From Alphaproteobacteria bacterium (lineage in GTDB: Bacteria > Pseudomonadota > Alphaproteobacteria > Sphingomonadales > Kordiimonadaceae), in assembly GCA_013372975.1 (NCBI GenBank), contig JABXIS010000042.1, positions 41,663 through 105,662 on the forward strand: 64,000 nucleotides of DNA, written 5' to 3'. The first letter of the stretch is position 1. The number at the start of each line of letters is the position of its first letter. Of this stretch, positions 25,475-34,169 are shown piece by piece. The notes beneath the pieces were generated by a model. That model searched no databases and was not told where the DNA came from. It was given only the letters and a program-made list of their open reading frames with translations. A program made the position numbers and the translations under genes.

Positions 25475-27373
25475 GTGGCTCGGGATAACGATATTGATAT
25501 CCGTCAGTGGATACTCGTTATAGTAGTTGTTTTGGTAGGTTCTGGCCTTACCTGGTCCGCTACGCGCGAATCTGTTCGGTCTGCGGAAGGCGCATCACAA
25601 TCGGACTTTTCCGCAACGGCCGGGCTTTATGTGGATCGGGTGAAGCGAAGCCTTGACCATGGCCTTATGGCTGCCTCGGATCTTTACAGCTACTACCAGG
25701 CCTCTGAAAACATCGATAACGATATATTCCAGCGACTTATCTCGTCCTATTCAAGCCTGAATGAACATCGGAAAATGGTCGGTGTGGCTGTGGCGGCGAC
25801 ACCTGACATGGTGTCCGAAATCGAAGCCTATGGGAAAGAAATGCATTCCGGTGGCTTTTCCATTCGCGATGTCGGTAAGGCAGCTCCTATTCCTGGCGCG
25901 CGGTCTCAGCCGCCAACTGAGGGCATTCGGGGGTTCTACATGTTATATGTCTGGGCTCCTGAGGAAGAAAGAAGTTCTCGGTGGCGCGGCCTGAACTTTG
26001 GCTCCTATCCCCCGATCAATGCCTTTCTTGAGGATACACTCAAGAAAGGTGTTCCTGCCGCTATTCCCATGCCTCAGCTTGAGAGGCCGGATATGGCCTG
26101 TATTCTTCTGGCGACGCCCTTCGTTAGCCAGGCAGGCGTCGACGGACTGATCATACAGGTTATCGATATGGAAGCCCTGGTGCAGGAAGTGGCATCTTCG
26201 GTTAGGTTCGCCAACATAAATGCCCGCTTTACAAGTGAATGGCAGGACGGAGTCCATAGCAAAAGCCTGATGGTCATTGACGGACGCTATAGTACTGAGG
26301 CTTTCCCGCCCCCGGCAGCCAGGCCCTGGATCGCGAGAGAGACTGTGACCATTGGCGGCCAACCCTGGCAGATTGAGCCATGGGCGCCCTATAAAGCCTT
26401 CAAGGTAGATTATGGCCCCGCGGTTGTGACCGCCGGTGTTTGCCTTCTGTTGACAGGCCTTGTTGTCTTTATCGTCTGGTCCCAGTCACAACGTGCCCAA
26501 AGGGTTGTCGATATTGTGGCCCGGCGAACCCGCGCGCTCAAGGACGCGCATGAAGAGCTGGAAAGCCACTACCGTATGCTGCAAAACCTCAACAAGGATG
26601 TTGAGGAATCGCGCAAATCTGCCGAGGCGGCGAACCGTGCCAAATCGGAATTTTTGGCCACCATGAGCCATGAATTGAGGACGCCTCTTAACGCCATTCT
26701 GGGGTTCTCGCAGATATTACAGGAGGAGGCGTTGGGCCCAATCGGCGATAAACGGTACGCCGATTATGCCCGGGATATCAATTCAAGCGGCACGCACCTT
26801 CTGGCGATCATCAATGATATCCTTGATCTGGCGAAACTTGAGGCCGGAAAAATCCAGATAGAACAGAACAAGATCTCAGTCCGCCTGCTTGTTGATCGGG
26901 TAATCTCCCTTTTGTCCCAACAAGCAGACAACAAGGGTATCAATCTGGAAGAAGATTTTGCTGACGACATGCCCGACGCCATCATTGGCGACGAATTGCG
27001 CCTCAGGCAAATTTTGATCAATCTTTGCTCGAACGCAATCAAGTTCACAAACAAGGGTGCAGTTACCATCCGTATGCATCAAAGGCCATTTTCTACAGGA
27101 CAAGCGGGTTTCATCCTGGAGGTGGAAGATACCGGCATTGGTATTCCTGAAGACAAACAGGAAACGCTGTTTGACCGCTTTACTCAGGTTGATGCCGCCT
27201 TGTCGCGGCGGCATGGTGGCGTTGGTCTGGGATTGGCAATCTGCCGTGAGCTTGTTGACCGTATGGAAGGCAGGATCAGCGTTCGCAGTTTCCCGAATGT
27301 GGGCACAACCATCCGTGTTCATTTGCCCCTTTTGGAAGCGGGTGCAGATGATGAAGATGATGGCATGATTTAG
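25475..27373 (+). CDS. Orphan sensor histidine kinase with a CHASE-type extracellular domain
   Basis: 632 residues from GTG at 25475, with GGGGAGG upstream. A membrane span near residues 12-30 and a second near 315-335 enclose a periplasmic domain whose LYVDRVKRSLDHGLMAASDL and YVWAPEEERSS stretches fit a CHASE sensor. A coiled linker precedes HisKA (EFLATMSHELRTPLNAI, His399). The HATPase domain shows LINLCSNAIKFT (N box), DTGIGIP (G1) and GVGLGLAI (G2). There is no receiver domain and no response regulator gene nearby, so the partner is elsewhere. It lies between thyA and folA, 21 and 17 bases from each, so it is probably co-transcribed with them. Confidence 0.9.
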   Translation: MARDNDIDIRQWILVIVVVLVGSGLTWSATRESVRSAEGASQSDFSATAGLYVDRVKRSLDHGLMAASDLYSYYQASENIDNDIFQRLISSYSSLNEHRKMVGVAVAATPDMVSEIEAYGKEMHSGGFSIRDVGKAAPIPGARSQPPTEGIRGFYMLYVWAPEEERSSRWRGLNFGSYPPINAFLEDTLKKGVPAAIPMPQLERPDMACILLATPFVSQAGVDGLIIQVIDMEALVQEVASSVRFANINARFTSEWQDGVHSKSLMVIDGRYSTEAFPPPAARPWIARETVTIGGQPWQIEPWAPYKAFKVDYGPAVVTAGVCLLLTGLVVFIVWSQSQRAQRVVDIVARRTRALKDAHEELESHYRMLQNLNKDVEESRKSAEAANRAKSEFLATMSHELRTPLNAILGFSQILQEEALGPIGDKRYADYARDINSSGTHLLAIINDILDLAKLEAGKIQIEQNKISVRLLVDRVISLLSQQADNKGINLEEDFADDMPDAIIGDELRLRQILINLCSNAIKFTNKGAVTIRMHQRPFSTGQAGFILEVEDTGIGIPEDKQETLFDRFTQVDAALSRRHGGVGLGLAICRELVDRMEGRISVRSFPNVGTTIRVHLPLLEAGADDEDDGMI

Positions 27374-27390
27374 GGTTGGAGTAAGTTCAA

Positions 27391-27876
27391 ATGAGTTTGT
27401 CCCTTATTGTTGCAATGGCGAAAGACCGAGCGATTGGTCGCGACAATGATCTGCCTTGGCATCTGCCTGCAGACTTGAAATATTTCAAAGCGGTCACGAT
27501 GGGTAAGCCCATTGTGATGGGCCGTAAAACCTACGAATCCATCGGTCGGCCATTGCCTGGTCGGCGCAATATAGTGATTACCCGAAATGAGAACTGGCAG
27601 GCTGACGGGGTGGATGTGGTTTCATCGCTTGCCGAAGCAAAAGCACTGGCGGAACAGCATGACGAGGCGATGATCATTGGTGGTGCACAGATATATGGTC
27701 AGGCGCTTGAGTATGTGGACAGGCTTTATATCACTGAAGTGGACCTGACCGTTCCCGATGCAGACGCCCATTTCCCTGAATTTGGAGCTATGGGCTGGCA
27801 GGAAACCAGCCGCGAACATCACGTTGCGGACGGTGACAAACCAGCCTATGCTTTTGTGGTGTATGAACGCCGTTAG
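27391..27876 (+). CDS. folA: Dihydrofolate reductase
   Basis: 161 residues. NADPH-dependent reduction of dihydrofolate to tetrahydrofolate. Seen: SLIVAMAKDRAIGRDNDLPWHLPADLKYFK in two parts (Met20-loop region and the active-site Asp in PADLKYF), VMGRKTYESIGRPLPGR (NADPH binding), IIGGAQIYGQAL and the terminal YAFVVYERR. Paired functionally with thyA two genes upstream. Its stop overlaps the stop of convergent mrp by four bases. Confidence 0.97.
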   Translation: MSLSLIVAMAKDRAIGRDNDLPWHLPADLKYFKAVTMGKPIVMGRKTYESIGRPLPGRRNIVITRNENWQADGVDVVSSLAEAKALAEQHDEAMIIGGAQIYGQALEYVDRLYITEVDLTVPDADAHFPEFGAMGWQETSREHHVADGDKPAYAFVVYERR

Positions 27877-28943
27877 GCGGCGCCCACACTTTCTGAAATT
27901 TGTACTGCAATTCGGCGATAAGCGTCGCTGATTGGGCTATCCGGATCAGCCGCAACAATCGGTGTGCCTGCATCGGCATTCTCACGAACGCTCATATGAA
28001 GGGGCAGGGCGCCAAGGAACCTGCAATCTAGTTCACCCGCTGTTTCTTCCGCACCGCCATGGCCGAAAATGTGTGATTCTTCACCACATTTCGGGCAATG
28101 GAAGGTGCTCATATTCTCGATAATGCCTAGGATAGGCACCTCGACCTGACGGAACATAGCCAGCCCCTTGCGGGCATCAATCAGTGCAAGGTCCTGAGGC
28201 GTTGAAACAATCACGGCACCCGAAAGTGGGGCTTGCTGTACCATGGTGAGCTGCACATCACCGGTGCCCGGTGGCATATCCACCACCAACACATCCAGCG
28301 GGCCCCATGCCACGTCACGCAGCATTTGTTGCGTGGCGCCCATCACCCTTGGGCCGCGCCATACAACAGGCTGGTCCACATCAATCAGAAAACCGATGGA
28401 CATTACCTTTATGCCATGGGCGTAAAGGGGCTGGATCACCTTGTTCTTTATCTCGGGCCGGTCTTCGATGCCCATCAGCATGGGCAGGCTGGGGCCGAAG
28501 ATATCGGCGTCCAAAATACCCACCTTCAGGCCTTGGTCGCGCAGCGCCAGCGCCAGGTTTACGGAAGTGGTCGATTTCCCGACACCACCCTTGCCGCTTG
28601 CAACAGCAATGATGTGCTTCACGCCCGGAATCTCGGTCGGGGAAGGCGGCGCTTTAGGGGCTGAAGGCCCCTTTGGAGTCGACTGTGGTGCGGGGCGCGA
28701 TGCTGTCATGATAACATTGGCTTCTTCAACGCCGTCGACGGCTTTGGCCGTGCTCTCTACCTGAGTGCGCAGGGCTTCTGCGTCGGCCGGTGCCTGACCG
28801 CCAAAATCCAGAATGATGCCAACCTTGGCGCCATCAACTACCACGGCGCTTACCAGTTTGCTTTCCATAATGCTTTTTTGCATCCCCGGTGCCTGGATGG
28901 TTCCCAGGGCGGTCTCGATGGCAGATTTCAGCGTATCAGACAT
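27873..28943 (-). CDS. mrp: Mrp/NBP35-family iron-sulfur carrier ATPase
   Basis: 356 residues. N-terminal about 75 residues form the MIP18/DUF59-type domain (ETALGTIQAPG, GVEEANVIMTA), followed by a Pro/Ala-rich linker. The deviant Walker A is ASGKGGVGKST (about 116-125), with DADIFGPSLPML, VVDMPPGTGDVQLT (Walker B region) and the MSTFHCPKCGEESHIFG segment whose CxxC bridges a 4Fe-4S cluster between two subunits. The family delivers Fe-S clusters to apoproteins in the cytosol. It may serve fumarase and other cluster enzymes, an inference only. Confidence 0.93.
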   Translation of the reverse strand: MSDTLKSAIETALGTIQAPGMQKSIMESKLVSAVVVDGAKVGIILDFGGQAPADAEALRTQVESTAKAVDGVEEANVIMTASRPAPQSTPKGPSAPKAPPSPTEIPGVKHIIAVASGKGGVGKSTTSVNLALALRDQGLKVGILDADIFGPSLPMLMGIEDRPEIKNKVIQPLYAHGIKVMSIGFLIDVDQPVVWRGPRVMGATQQMLRDVAWGPLDVLVVDMPPGTGDVQLTMVQQAPLSGAVIVSTPQDLALIDARKGLAMFRQVEVPILGIIENMSTFHCPKCGEESHIFGHGGAEETAGELDCRFLGALPLHMSVRENADAGTPIVAADPDSPISDAYRRIAVQISESVGAA

Positions 28944-28993
28944 AAATTTCCTGTGTTTCGGAGTTAATCGGTACGATTTTTACCGCAGTAACG

Positions 28994-29022
28994 TTGCAGC
29001 GGCACGGTGCCTACCATATATA
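28994..29022 (+). promoter_or_regulatory. Candidate sigma-70 promoter of the hflK operon
   Basis: TTGCAG (28994-28999), a 17-base spacer and TATATA (29017-29022), about 80 bases before hflK. Spacing is ideal and both hexamers match four or more consensus positions. A heat-shock sigma-32 site was not evident. Confidence 0.5.
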
Positions 29023-29100
29023 GGCAGGCAAGACACGGTGTTTCTAGTGCAGAAACGTCGCAGTTTGTAATGGCACATTCGTGCCAAAGGGGAGAATAAT

Positions 29101-30180
29101 ATGCCTTGGCAAAATAACGGTGATGGCGACCGCCCAAATCCTTGGGGCAATGGTCCGCGCCGCGGCGGTGGCGGCGAGCCTCCACACATTGATGAATATA
29201 TCCGTAAAGGACAGGACCAGCTTCGCAAGGCTTTGCCAGGTGGCAAGGGCGGGCCGATCATTATCGTGCTCGTAATGGTGTTGTTGTGGCTTGCAAGCGG
29301 GCTTTACCGCGTAGAGCCAAACGAACAGGCTGTTGTCCTGCGGTTTGGTCAATGGACCGAATCGTCTACACCGGGACTGCATTGGCATTTGCCATACCCG
29401 ATCGAAAGCGTGGAAGTACGTGGTGTTACCGATGAAAATCAGATTTCCATCGGTAGCCGGGTACAGGAAAGCCGCCGGTCTGGCCGCCAGACCTTTGCCC
29501 GCCCTGACGAAAGCCTGATGCTGACGCAAGATGAAAACATCGTGGATGTACGCTTCAATGTGGTTTGGCGCATCAAGGATCTCGGCAACTATCTGTTCCG
29601 CCTGCAGGACCCCGACGGTACGATCAAGTCTGTTGCAGAAAGCGCAATGCGGGAGATGATCGGCCAAAATCGGATCACGCCAATCATCACCACAGCACGT
29701 GGCCAGATCGAACAAAGTACTAAAGAACTTATCCAGACCACGCTTGATGAATATGATGCAGGTGTTGATATCCTGCGGGTGCAGATCATCGAATCGGAAG
29801 CACCGGGTGAAGTGAAGGATGCGTTCCTTGATGTACAACGGGCGGAAGCCGACCAGCAGCGCTTTCAGAACGAAGCCACAAAATACCGGAACGAAGTAAT
29901 TCCACAGGCTGAAGGTGAAGCAGAGCAGATGGTGCAGCAGGCAGAAGCCTACCGGGCGCAGGTTGTTGCCCGTGCGCAGGGTGAAGCGGCCCGCTTTACT
30001 TCGGTTTACAATGAATATGTTCTCGCCAAAGACGTGACCAAAAAGCGCATCTATCTGGAAACCATGGAGGAAATCCTCTCTGGTATGGATAAGATTTTGC
30101 TTGATGGCAAAGCTGGTTCAGGTGTTGTGCCGTACTTGCCGCTTGATCAGGTGAACAAGAAGAAAAGCGGGGGAGAATAA
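29101..30180 (+). CDS. hflK: Membrane protease modulator HflK
   Basis: 359 residues. The N-terminal Gly/Pro/Asn-rich cytosolic tail (WQNNGDGDRPNPWGNGPRRG) is typical of HflK, followed by one membrane span (IIIVLVMVLLWLASGLY) and the SPFH/prohibitin domain (YRVEPNEQAVVLRFGQW, PGLHWHLPYPIE, TQDENIVDVRFNVVWRI). A long helical region (FLDVQRAEADQQRFQNEATK, AEGEAEQMVQQAEAYRAQVV) forms the periplasmic cage wall with HflC. HflKC surrounds FtsH and limits its access to membrane substrates. Three bases separate it from hflC. Confidence 0.96.
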   Translation: MPWQNNGDGDRPNPWGNGPRRGGGGEPPHIDEYIRKGQDQLRKALPGGKGGPIIIVLVMVLLWLASGLYRVEPNEQAVVLRFGQWTESSTPGLHWHLPYPIESVEVRGVTDENQISIGSRVQESRRSGRQTFARPDESLMLTQDENIVDVRFNVVWRIKDLGNYLFRLQDPDGTIKSVAESAMREMIGQNRITPIITTARGQIEQSTKELIQTTLDEYDAGVDILRVQIIESEAPGEVKDAFLDVQRAEADQQRFQNEATKYRNEVIPQAEGEAEQMVQQAEAYRAQVVARAQGEAARFTSVYNEYVLAKDVTKKRIYLETMEEILSGMDKILLDGKAGSGVVPYLPLDQVNKKKSGGE

Positions 30181-30183
30181 GCC

Positions 30184-31044
30184 ATGAACGGAAAAGCTAT
30201 TGCCGGGCTTGTAGCCCTTGGTGTCATCATTGTTGTTGCTCTCAGCGGCTTGTTCGTTGTGGATGAACGCCGTCAGGCGATTGTGGTGAAATTTGGTAGC
30301 CCCCAGCGCACCATCACAGAACCTGGTTTGCACTTCAAGATGCCGTTCCTCGAGCAAGTGATCTTTCTTGAGAAACGCATTCTCAGCCTGGATGTTCCAG
30401 CGCAGGAAGTGCTGGCATCTGACCAGCGCCGTATCCTGGTGGACAGCTTCGCCCGCTATCGTATCAGCGATCCGTTGAAGCGTTATCAGGCAGCGCGGGA
30501 TGAGCGCGCAGCAGCGAGCCTGCTTGAAAACGCCATGGAATCGACCGTGCGTCAGGTGCTTGCACGGGAAGTGATGAACAGCATCGTTTCAGGCAAGCGC
30601 GACGAACTGATGAAACGCATCAGTGACCTCACCAACGAACGGGCGCTTACTTTTGGCCTCGAAGTTGTTGATGTACGCTTGAAGCGTGTTGACTTGCCAC
30701 GCGAAAACAGCCAGGCAATTTTCCAGCGTATGGAAACTGAGCGTCAGCGCGAAGCGGCGGAAAAACGTGCTAGCGGTCAGCGTGACGCGGTGAAAATTCG
30801 TGCTGCGGCAGATCGTCAGGTTGCTGAAATTCTGGCGGAAGCAGAGCGCAAATCGCAAACCATCCGCGGTGAAGCCGATGGTGAAGCGGTGAAAATCTTC
30901 GCTGAAGCCTATGGCAAGGACGAAGAGTTCTTTGAATTCTACCGTACCATGCAGGCCTACAGGTCTTCGCTTGGCAAGGATGACACGCGTCTCGTACTGT
31001 CGCCAGACAGTGAGTTTTTCAAACTGTTCATGGACCGGAAGTAA
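30184..31044 (+). CDS. hflC: Membrane protease modulator HflC
   Basis: 286 residues. One N-terminal span (IAGLVALGVIIVVALSGLFVV) and an SPFH domain (DERRQAIVVKFGSPQRTITEPG, in two runs; GLHFKMPFLEQVIFLEKRIL; VLASDQRRILVDSFARYRI). The helical part carries KRVDLPRENSQAIFQRM and repeated A-E-R heptads. Partner of HflK in the FtsH-associated complex. The next gene starts nine bases later. Confidence 0.96.
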   Translation: MNGKAIAGLVALGVIIVVALSGLFVVDERRQAIVVKFGSPQRTITEPGLHFKMPFLEQVIFLEKRILSLDVPAQEVLASDQRRILVDSFARYRISDPLKRYQAARDERAAASLLENAMESTVRQVLAREVMNSIVSGKRDELMKRISDLTNERALTFGLEVVDVRLKRVDLPRENSQAIFQRMETERQREAAEKRASGQRDAVKIRAAADRQVAEILAEAERKSQTIRGEADGEAVKIFAEAYGKDEEFFEFYRTMQAYRSSLGKDDTRLVLSPDSEFFKLFMDRK

Positions 31045-31053
31045 CAAGCCGGG

Positions 31054-31251
31054 ATGGACTGGAAACTGTTATTCATCGGATTGGGCCTCGCTCTCTTCAT
31101 TGAGGGCGTGGCCTATGCCGTTGCACCAGAGGGCTTCAAAAAACTGCTTGTCGCAGCGTCACAACAGCCCGCCGCAAAGCTTAGGGGCATGGGCTTGACC
31201 CTGGCGGTGATTGGTGTTGGCATAGTGTGGCTGGTTCAGGCCAATTTTTGA
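31054..31251 (+). CDS. DUF2065 small membrane protein
   Basis: 65 residues with two membrane spans (LLFIGLGLALFIEGVAYAV and LRGMGLTLAVIGVGIVWLVQ) joined by a short loop PEGFKKLLVAASQQP. This matches the DUF2065 family, which recurrently sits after hflC and before degP in proteobacteria. Likely an inner-membrane accessory of protease quality control; no biochemical role is known. Confidence 0.88.
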   Translation: MDWKLLFIGLGLALFIEGVAYAVAPEGFKKLLVAASQQPAAKLRGMGLTLAVIGVGIVWLVQANF

Positions 31252-31304
31252 CCTGAGGGTAAGGCCAACGCGAGTAATGAATAATAATTGAAGGAGTAAG
31301 TGCC

Positions 31305-32837
31305 TTGAGCACCACCTTAGTAAAAGCAATTAGCACGCGAACGACAGCTGAAATGTCGGCCAAAGCAATCAAGATGCTGCTGACGTCCCTTTTGATGTTG
31401 GCAGCAGCCATGATGTCTGTTCAGCCGGTAGCCGCCAAGGGCGCCCCTGACAGCTTCGCCGATCTGGTTGAAAAACTTTCGCCAGCTGTTGTGAATATTT
31501 CCACAGTTCAATTAATCCGCAATACCGGCCGCCGTGGTGACCGTCGTTTGCCTGAAGGCGTACCTTTTGGTGACCTTTGGGACCAGTTCCGCGATCGTGG
31601 TGGTGAAGAAGAAGAGCCACGCGAAGCACGTTCGCTGGGTTCTGGCTTCATCGTTGACGCCAGCGGCATTGTGATCACCAACAACCATGTGATCGAAGAT
31701 GCGGACGAAATTACGGTAACAACTGCAGACGGCGATGATTATCCTGCTGAAGTTCTGGGCCGTGATGCGCTGTCCGATATGGCAGTTCTCAAGATCCAGC
31801 ACGAAAATGGCGATGATTTTCCGTTTGTTAAATGGGGCGACAGCGACGCCGAGCGCATTGGCGACTGGGTTCTTGCCATTGGCAACCCGTTTGGCCAGGC
31901 TGGTACGGTTACCGCTGGTATTATCTCTGCCCGCAACCGTACGCTCAACGGCGGCAACGACGTTGAGTTCATCCAGACAGATGCTTCCATTAACCGCGGT
32001 AACTCCGGTGGCCCGCTCTTCAATATGAAGGGTGAGGTTATTGGTGTGAACACGGCGATCTTCTCGCCAACCGGCGGTAACGTTGGCATTGGTTTTGCGA
32101 TCCCGTCCAATGACGCTTCCCGCGTGATGGCTGAACTGCAAAACCACGGCAAGGTTCGTCGCGGCTGGCTTGGTGTGGGCATCCAGCCCATGACAGAAGA
32201 GTTCGCCGAATCCCTCGGTATCGAGCAGGAAGAAGGCGCAATCGTAACCCGCGTTGAGCCAAACAGCCCGGCAGACACTGCTGGTGTGCGTGAAGGCGAT
32301 ATCATCGTTACCTGGGACGGCAAGCCTGTTGAAGACAGCAACCGCCTGAGCCTTCTGGTGAAGCGCACCGAGATCGGCAAGCCTGTGAAGGTTGTTGTGA
32401 TCCGTGCCGGTGAGCGTGTGACCCTTGATGTAACCACAGGCGAACTACCAGCCTCTATGGTGCCAGGTGGGGAAGACGAAGACGAGGAAGGTGATGACCG
32501 CCGTTCCGAACGTTCTGGCCGTGAACTGGTTGAAGGCATGGAACTTGCGCCACTGAATGACACGCTGCGTCGCCGCTATAATATTGCGGATGATGTAGAA
32601 GGTGTGGCTGTTCTGCAAGTTGCCCGTCGGGCACCAGCAGCACGCGCAGGCATCCGTCCGGGCACTGTGATCCTGCGGGTGAACCAGCAGGAAGTGAGCA
32701 GCGCTGGTGAGATCGTTGAAATGATCGAAGAAGCACGTTCCGAGGGCCGTGAGCGGGTATTGTTCCTTGTGAACTACCGCGGCAACACAGCCCACGTTTC
32801 CCTGCGCCTGTTGCAAGAGCGGAGCGAAGACGAATAA
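31305..32837 (+). CDS. degP: Periplasmic serine protease DegP/DegQ (Do family)
   Basis: 510 residues from TTG at 31305, selected because AAGGAG lies eight to nine bases upstream; an ATG at 31353 would give a shorter lead. A signal sequence (MLLTSLLMLAAAMMSVQPVAA) precedes the trypsin-like domain with the full triad: TNNHV (His128), LSDMAVLK (Asp158) and RGNSGGP (Ser234). Two PDZ domains follow (RRGWLGVGIQPMTEEFAESL and the C-terminal DDVEGVAVLQVARRAPAARA), split by an acidic linker EDEDEEGDDRR. Degrades or refolds misfolded envelope proteins. Last gene of the hfl operon, before a terminator. Confidence 0.95.
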   Translation: MSTTLVKAISTRTTAEMSAKAIKMLLTSLLMLAAAMMSVQPVAAKGAPDSFADLVEKLSPAVVNISTVQLIRNTGRRGDRRLPEGVPFGDLWDQFRDRGGEEEEPREARSLGSGFIVDASGIVITNNHVIEDADEITVTTADGDDYPAEVLGRDALSDMAVLKIQHENGDDFPFVKWGDSDAERIGDWVLAIGNPFGQAGTVTAGIISARNRTLNGGNDVEFIQTDASINRGNSGGPLFNMKGEVIGVNTAIFSPTGGNVGIGFAIPSNDASRVMAELQNHGKVRRGWLGVGIQPMTEEFAESLGIEQEEGAIVTRVEPNSPADTAGVREGDIIVTWDGKPVEDSNRLSLLVKRTEIGKPVKVVVIRAGERVTLDVTTGELPASMVPGGEDEDEEGDDRRSERSGRELVEGMELAPLNDTLRRRYNIADDVEGVAVLQVARRAPAARAGIRPGTVILRVNQQEVSSAGEIVEMIEEARSEGRERVLFLVNYRGNTAHVSLRLLQERSEDE

Positions 32838-32860
32838 GTCTGATATCCATGAAAAATAAG

Positions 32861-32888
32861 AAAGGGCCGGTTCATGCCGGCCCTTTTT
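32861..32888 (+). terminator. Intrinsic terminator after degP
   Basis: AAAGGGCCGG / CCGGCCCTTT ten-base stem with a six-base loop, followed by a T-run. It lies between degP and the convergent YCII gene. Confidence 0.88.
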
Positions 32889-32918
32889 GTTTGGCTCGTG
32901 TTTTTATCCCGAGGTTGT

Positions 32919-33227
32919 TTAAAGCTGCGACAAACCCGGTACAGAACGGCTTGGGGTAAATTCCGTAACCGTATAGACCACGCAGCCATTCATCTGGAAC
33001 GGATCTTCTTCAACAATTGCCTCGATGGTTTCGTGGCTTTCAGCTTTGGCGACGATTACGCCACATGTCAGCGGTTCCTTGGGGCCCGAAGTCAGGAAGA
33101 TGCCGGCATCAAAATATCTCTGCACAAACGCCAGATGGTCCTGCATATAGGGCATGGCCGCTTCCCGGCCTTCCTTATATTCCAGATCAAGAATGAACAG
33201 ATTCTGTTTGTCTCTCATTACTGACAC
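32919..33227 (-). CDS. YCII-family (YciI-like) protein
   Basis: 102 residues. The layout matches the YCII ferredoxin-like fold: FILDLEYKEGREAAMPYMQDHLAFVQRYFDAG in two runs, then FLTSGPKEPLTCGVIVAKAE (strand and GGV/I turn), IEAIVEEDPFQMNGCVVYTVTEF. The His (DHLAF) and Asp (EEDPF) pairs are the family's putative active-site residues. Cytosolic; enzymatic role is not established for most members. Divides degP from serB and may be co-transcribed with serB, 18 bases upstream on the same strand. Confidence 0.85.
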   Translation of the reverse strand: MSVMRDKQNLFILDLEYKEGREAAMPYMQDHLAFVQRYFDAGIFLTSGPKEPLTCGVIVAKAESHETIEAIVEEDPFQMNGCVVYTVTEFTPSRSVPGLSQL

Positions 33228-33245
33228 AGCCTTTGGCTCCTGCGA

Positions 33246-34133
33246 TTATTGAACGAACTCGGCGTCTGAATAGCCTTGGAAATACAGAAGCGTTGTCAGG
33301 TCACCATAAGTTACGGCTGCGGCCGCTGCAGCGCGTGTTTTGGGTTTGGCATGATAGGCTACACCGAGGCCCGCGCCCTCAATCATCGGGATATCGTTGG
33401 CACCGTCGCCCACCGCAAGAATGTCGTCGCGCCCAAGACCGTGTTTGGCGCTTTGTTCTTCCAGCGTTTCCAGTTTGGTCGCGGCGCCGCAAATGGGTTC
33501 GACAACCTTGCCTGTAAGTGCCTCACCTTCAATGCCGAGAATGTTGGCGCGGTTCATATCAAAGCCAATCGCATTGGCCACTTTGTCTGTAAAATAGGTG
33601 AAGCCGCCGGAGACAAGCACTGCATAGGCACCATTTGCCTTCATGGTCTGCACAAGCGTACGGGCGCCGCCCATAAGTTCGATGCGTTCATCATAACAGG
33701 TTTGAAGGTCAGCAACCTTCAGTCCGTGCAAGAGGGCCACGCGTTCCTTGAGTGCGCCTTCAAAATCCAGTTCGCCGCGCATGGCGGCCTCGGTGATCGC
33801 AGCTACTTTTTCCTTCATGCCGACAAAATCAGCCAGCTCGTCGATGCACTCAACCGTGATCATGGTCGAATCCATATCTGCGAGGATCATTTTCTTGCGC
33901 CTGTTCTCGGCTGATTGCAGGCACCAGTCCAAACCATCAATATCGTCAAGGATTTCCGCCAGCGTTACCTTGATACCGGGATCAGCGTCAAAGGTGAGGT
34001 CCAGCGCTTTATTGTCCGAAAGAACGGCCCGATTGATCGGGCGGCCTTCAAACACGCCAGCGATGGCTTGTTCAATCTTTTCGAGGCTTGTGGAACAGTC
34101 AGGGTTGACGACAAGGGTTAAAGCGATATCCAT
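33246..34133 (-). CDS. serB: Phosphoserine phosphatase
   Basis: 295 residues. An N-terminal ACT-like region (about 1-78) precedes the HAD domain: motif I ILADMDSTMITVECIDEL (nucleophile Asp86, acid Asp88), motif II VLVSGGFTYFTDKVANAIGFD, motif III Lys (GKVVEPICG) and motif IV AVGDGANDIPMIEGAGLGVAY. Hydrolyses L-3-phosphoserine in the last step of serine synthesis. Divergent from miaA with 36 bases between starts, so their promoters must overlap each other or the genes. Confidence 0.94.
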   Translation of the reverse strand: MDIALTLVVNPDCSTSLEKIEQAIAGVFEGRPINRAVLSDNKALDLTFDADPGIKVTLAEILDDIDGLDWCLQSAENRRKKMILADMDSTMITVECIDELADFVGMKEKVAAITEAAMRGELDFEGALKERVALLHGLKVADLQTCYDERIELMGGARTLVQTMKANGAYAVLVSGGFTYFTDKVANAIGFDMNRANILGIEGEALTGKVVEPICGAATKLETLEEQSAKHGLGRDDILAVGDGANDIPMIEGAGLGVAYHAKPKTRAAAAAAVTYGDLTTLLYFQGYSDAEFVQ

Positions 34134-34169
34134 GGAGGGGATGTCCTTTTACTGGCTTTTGAGGTTGCC

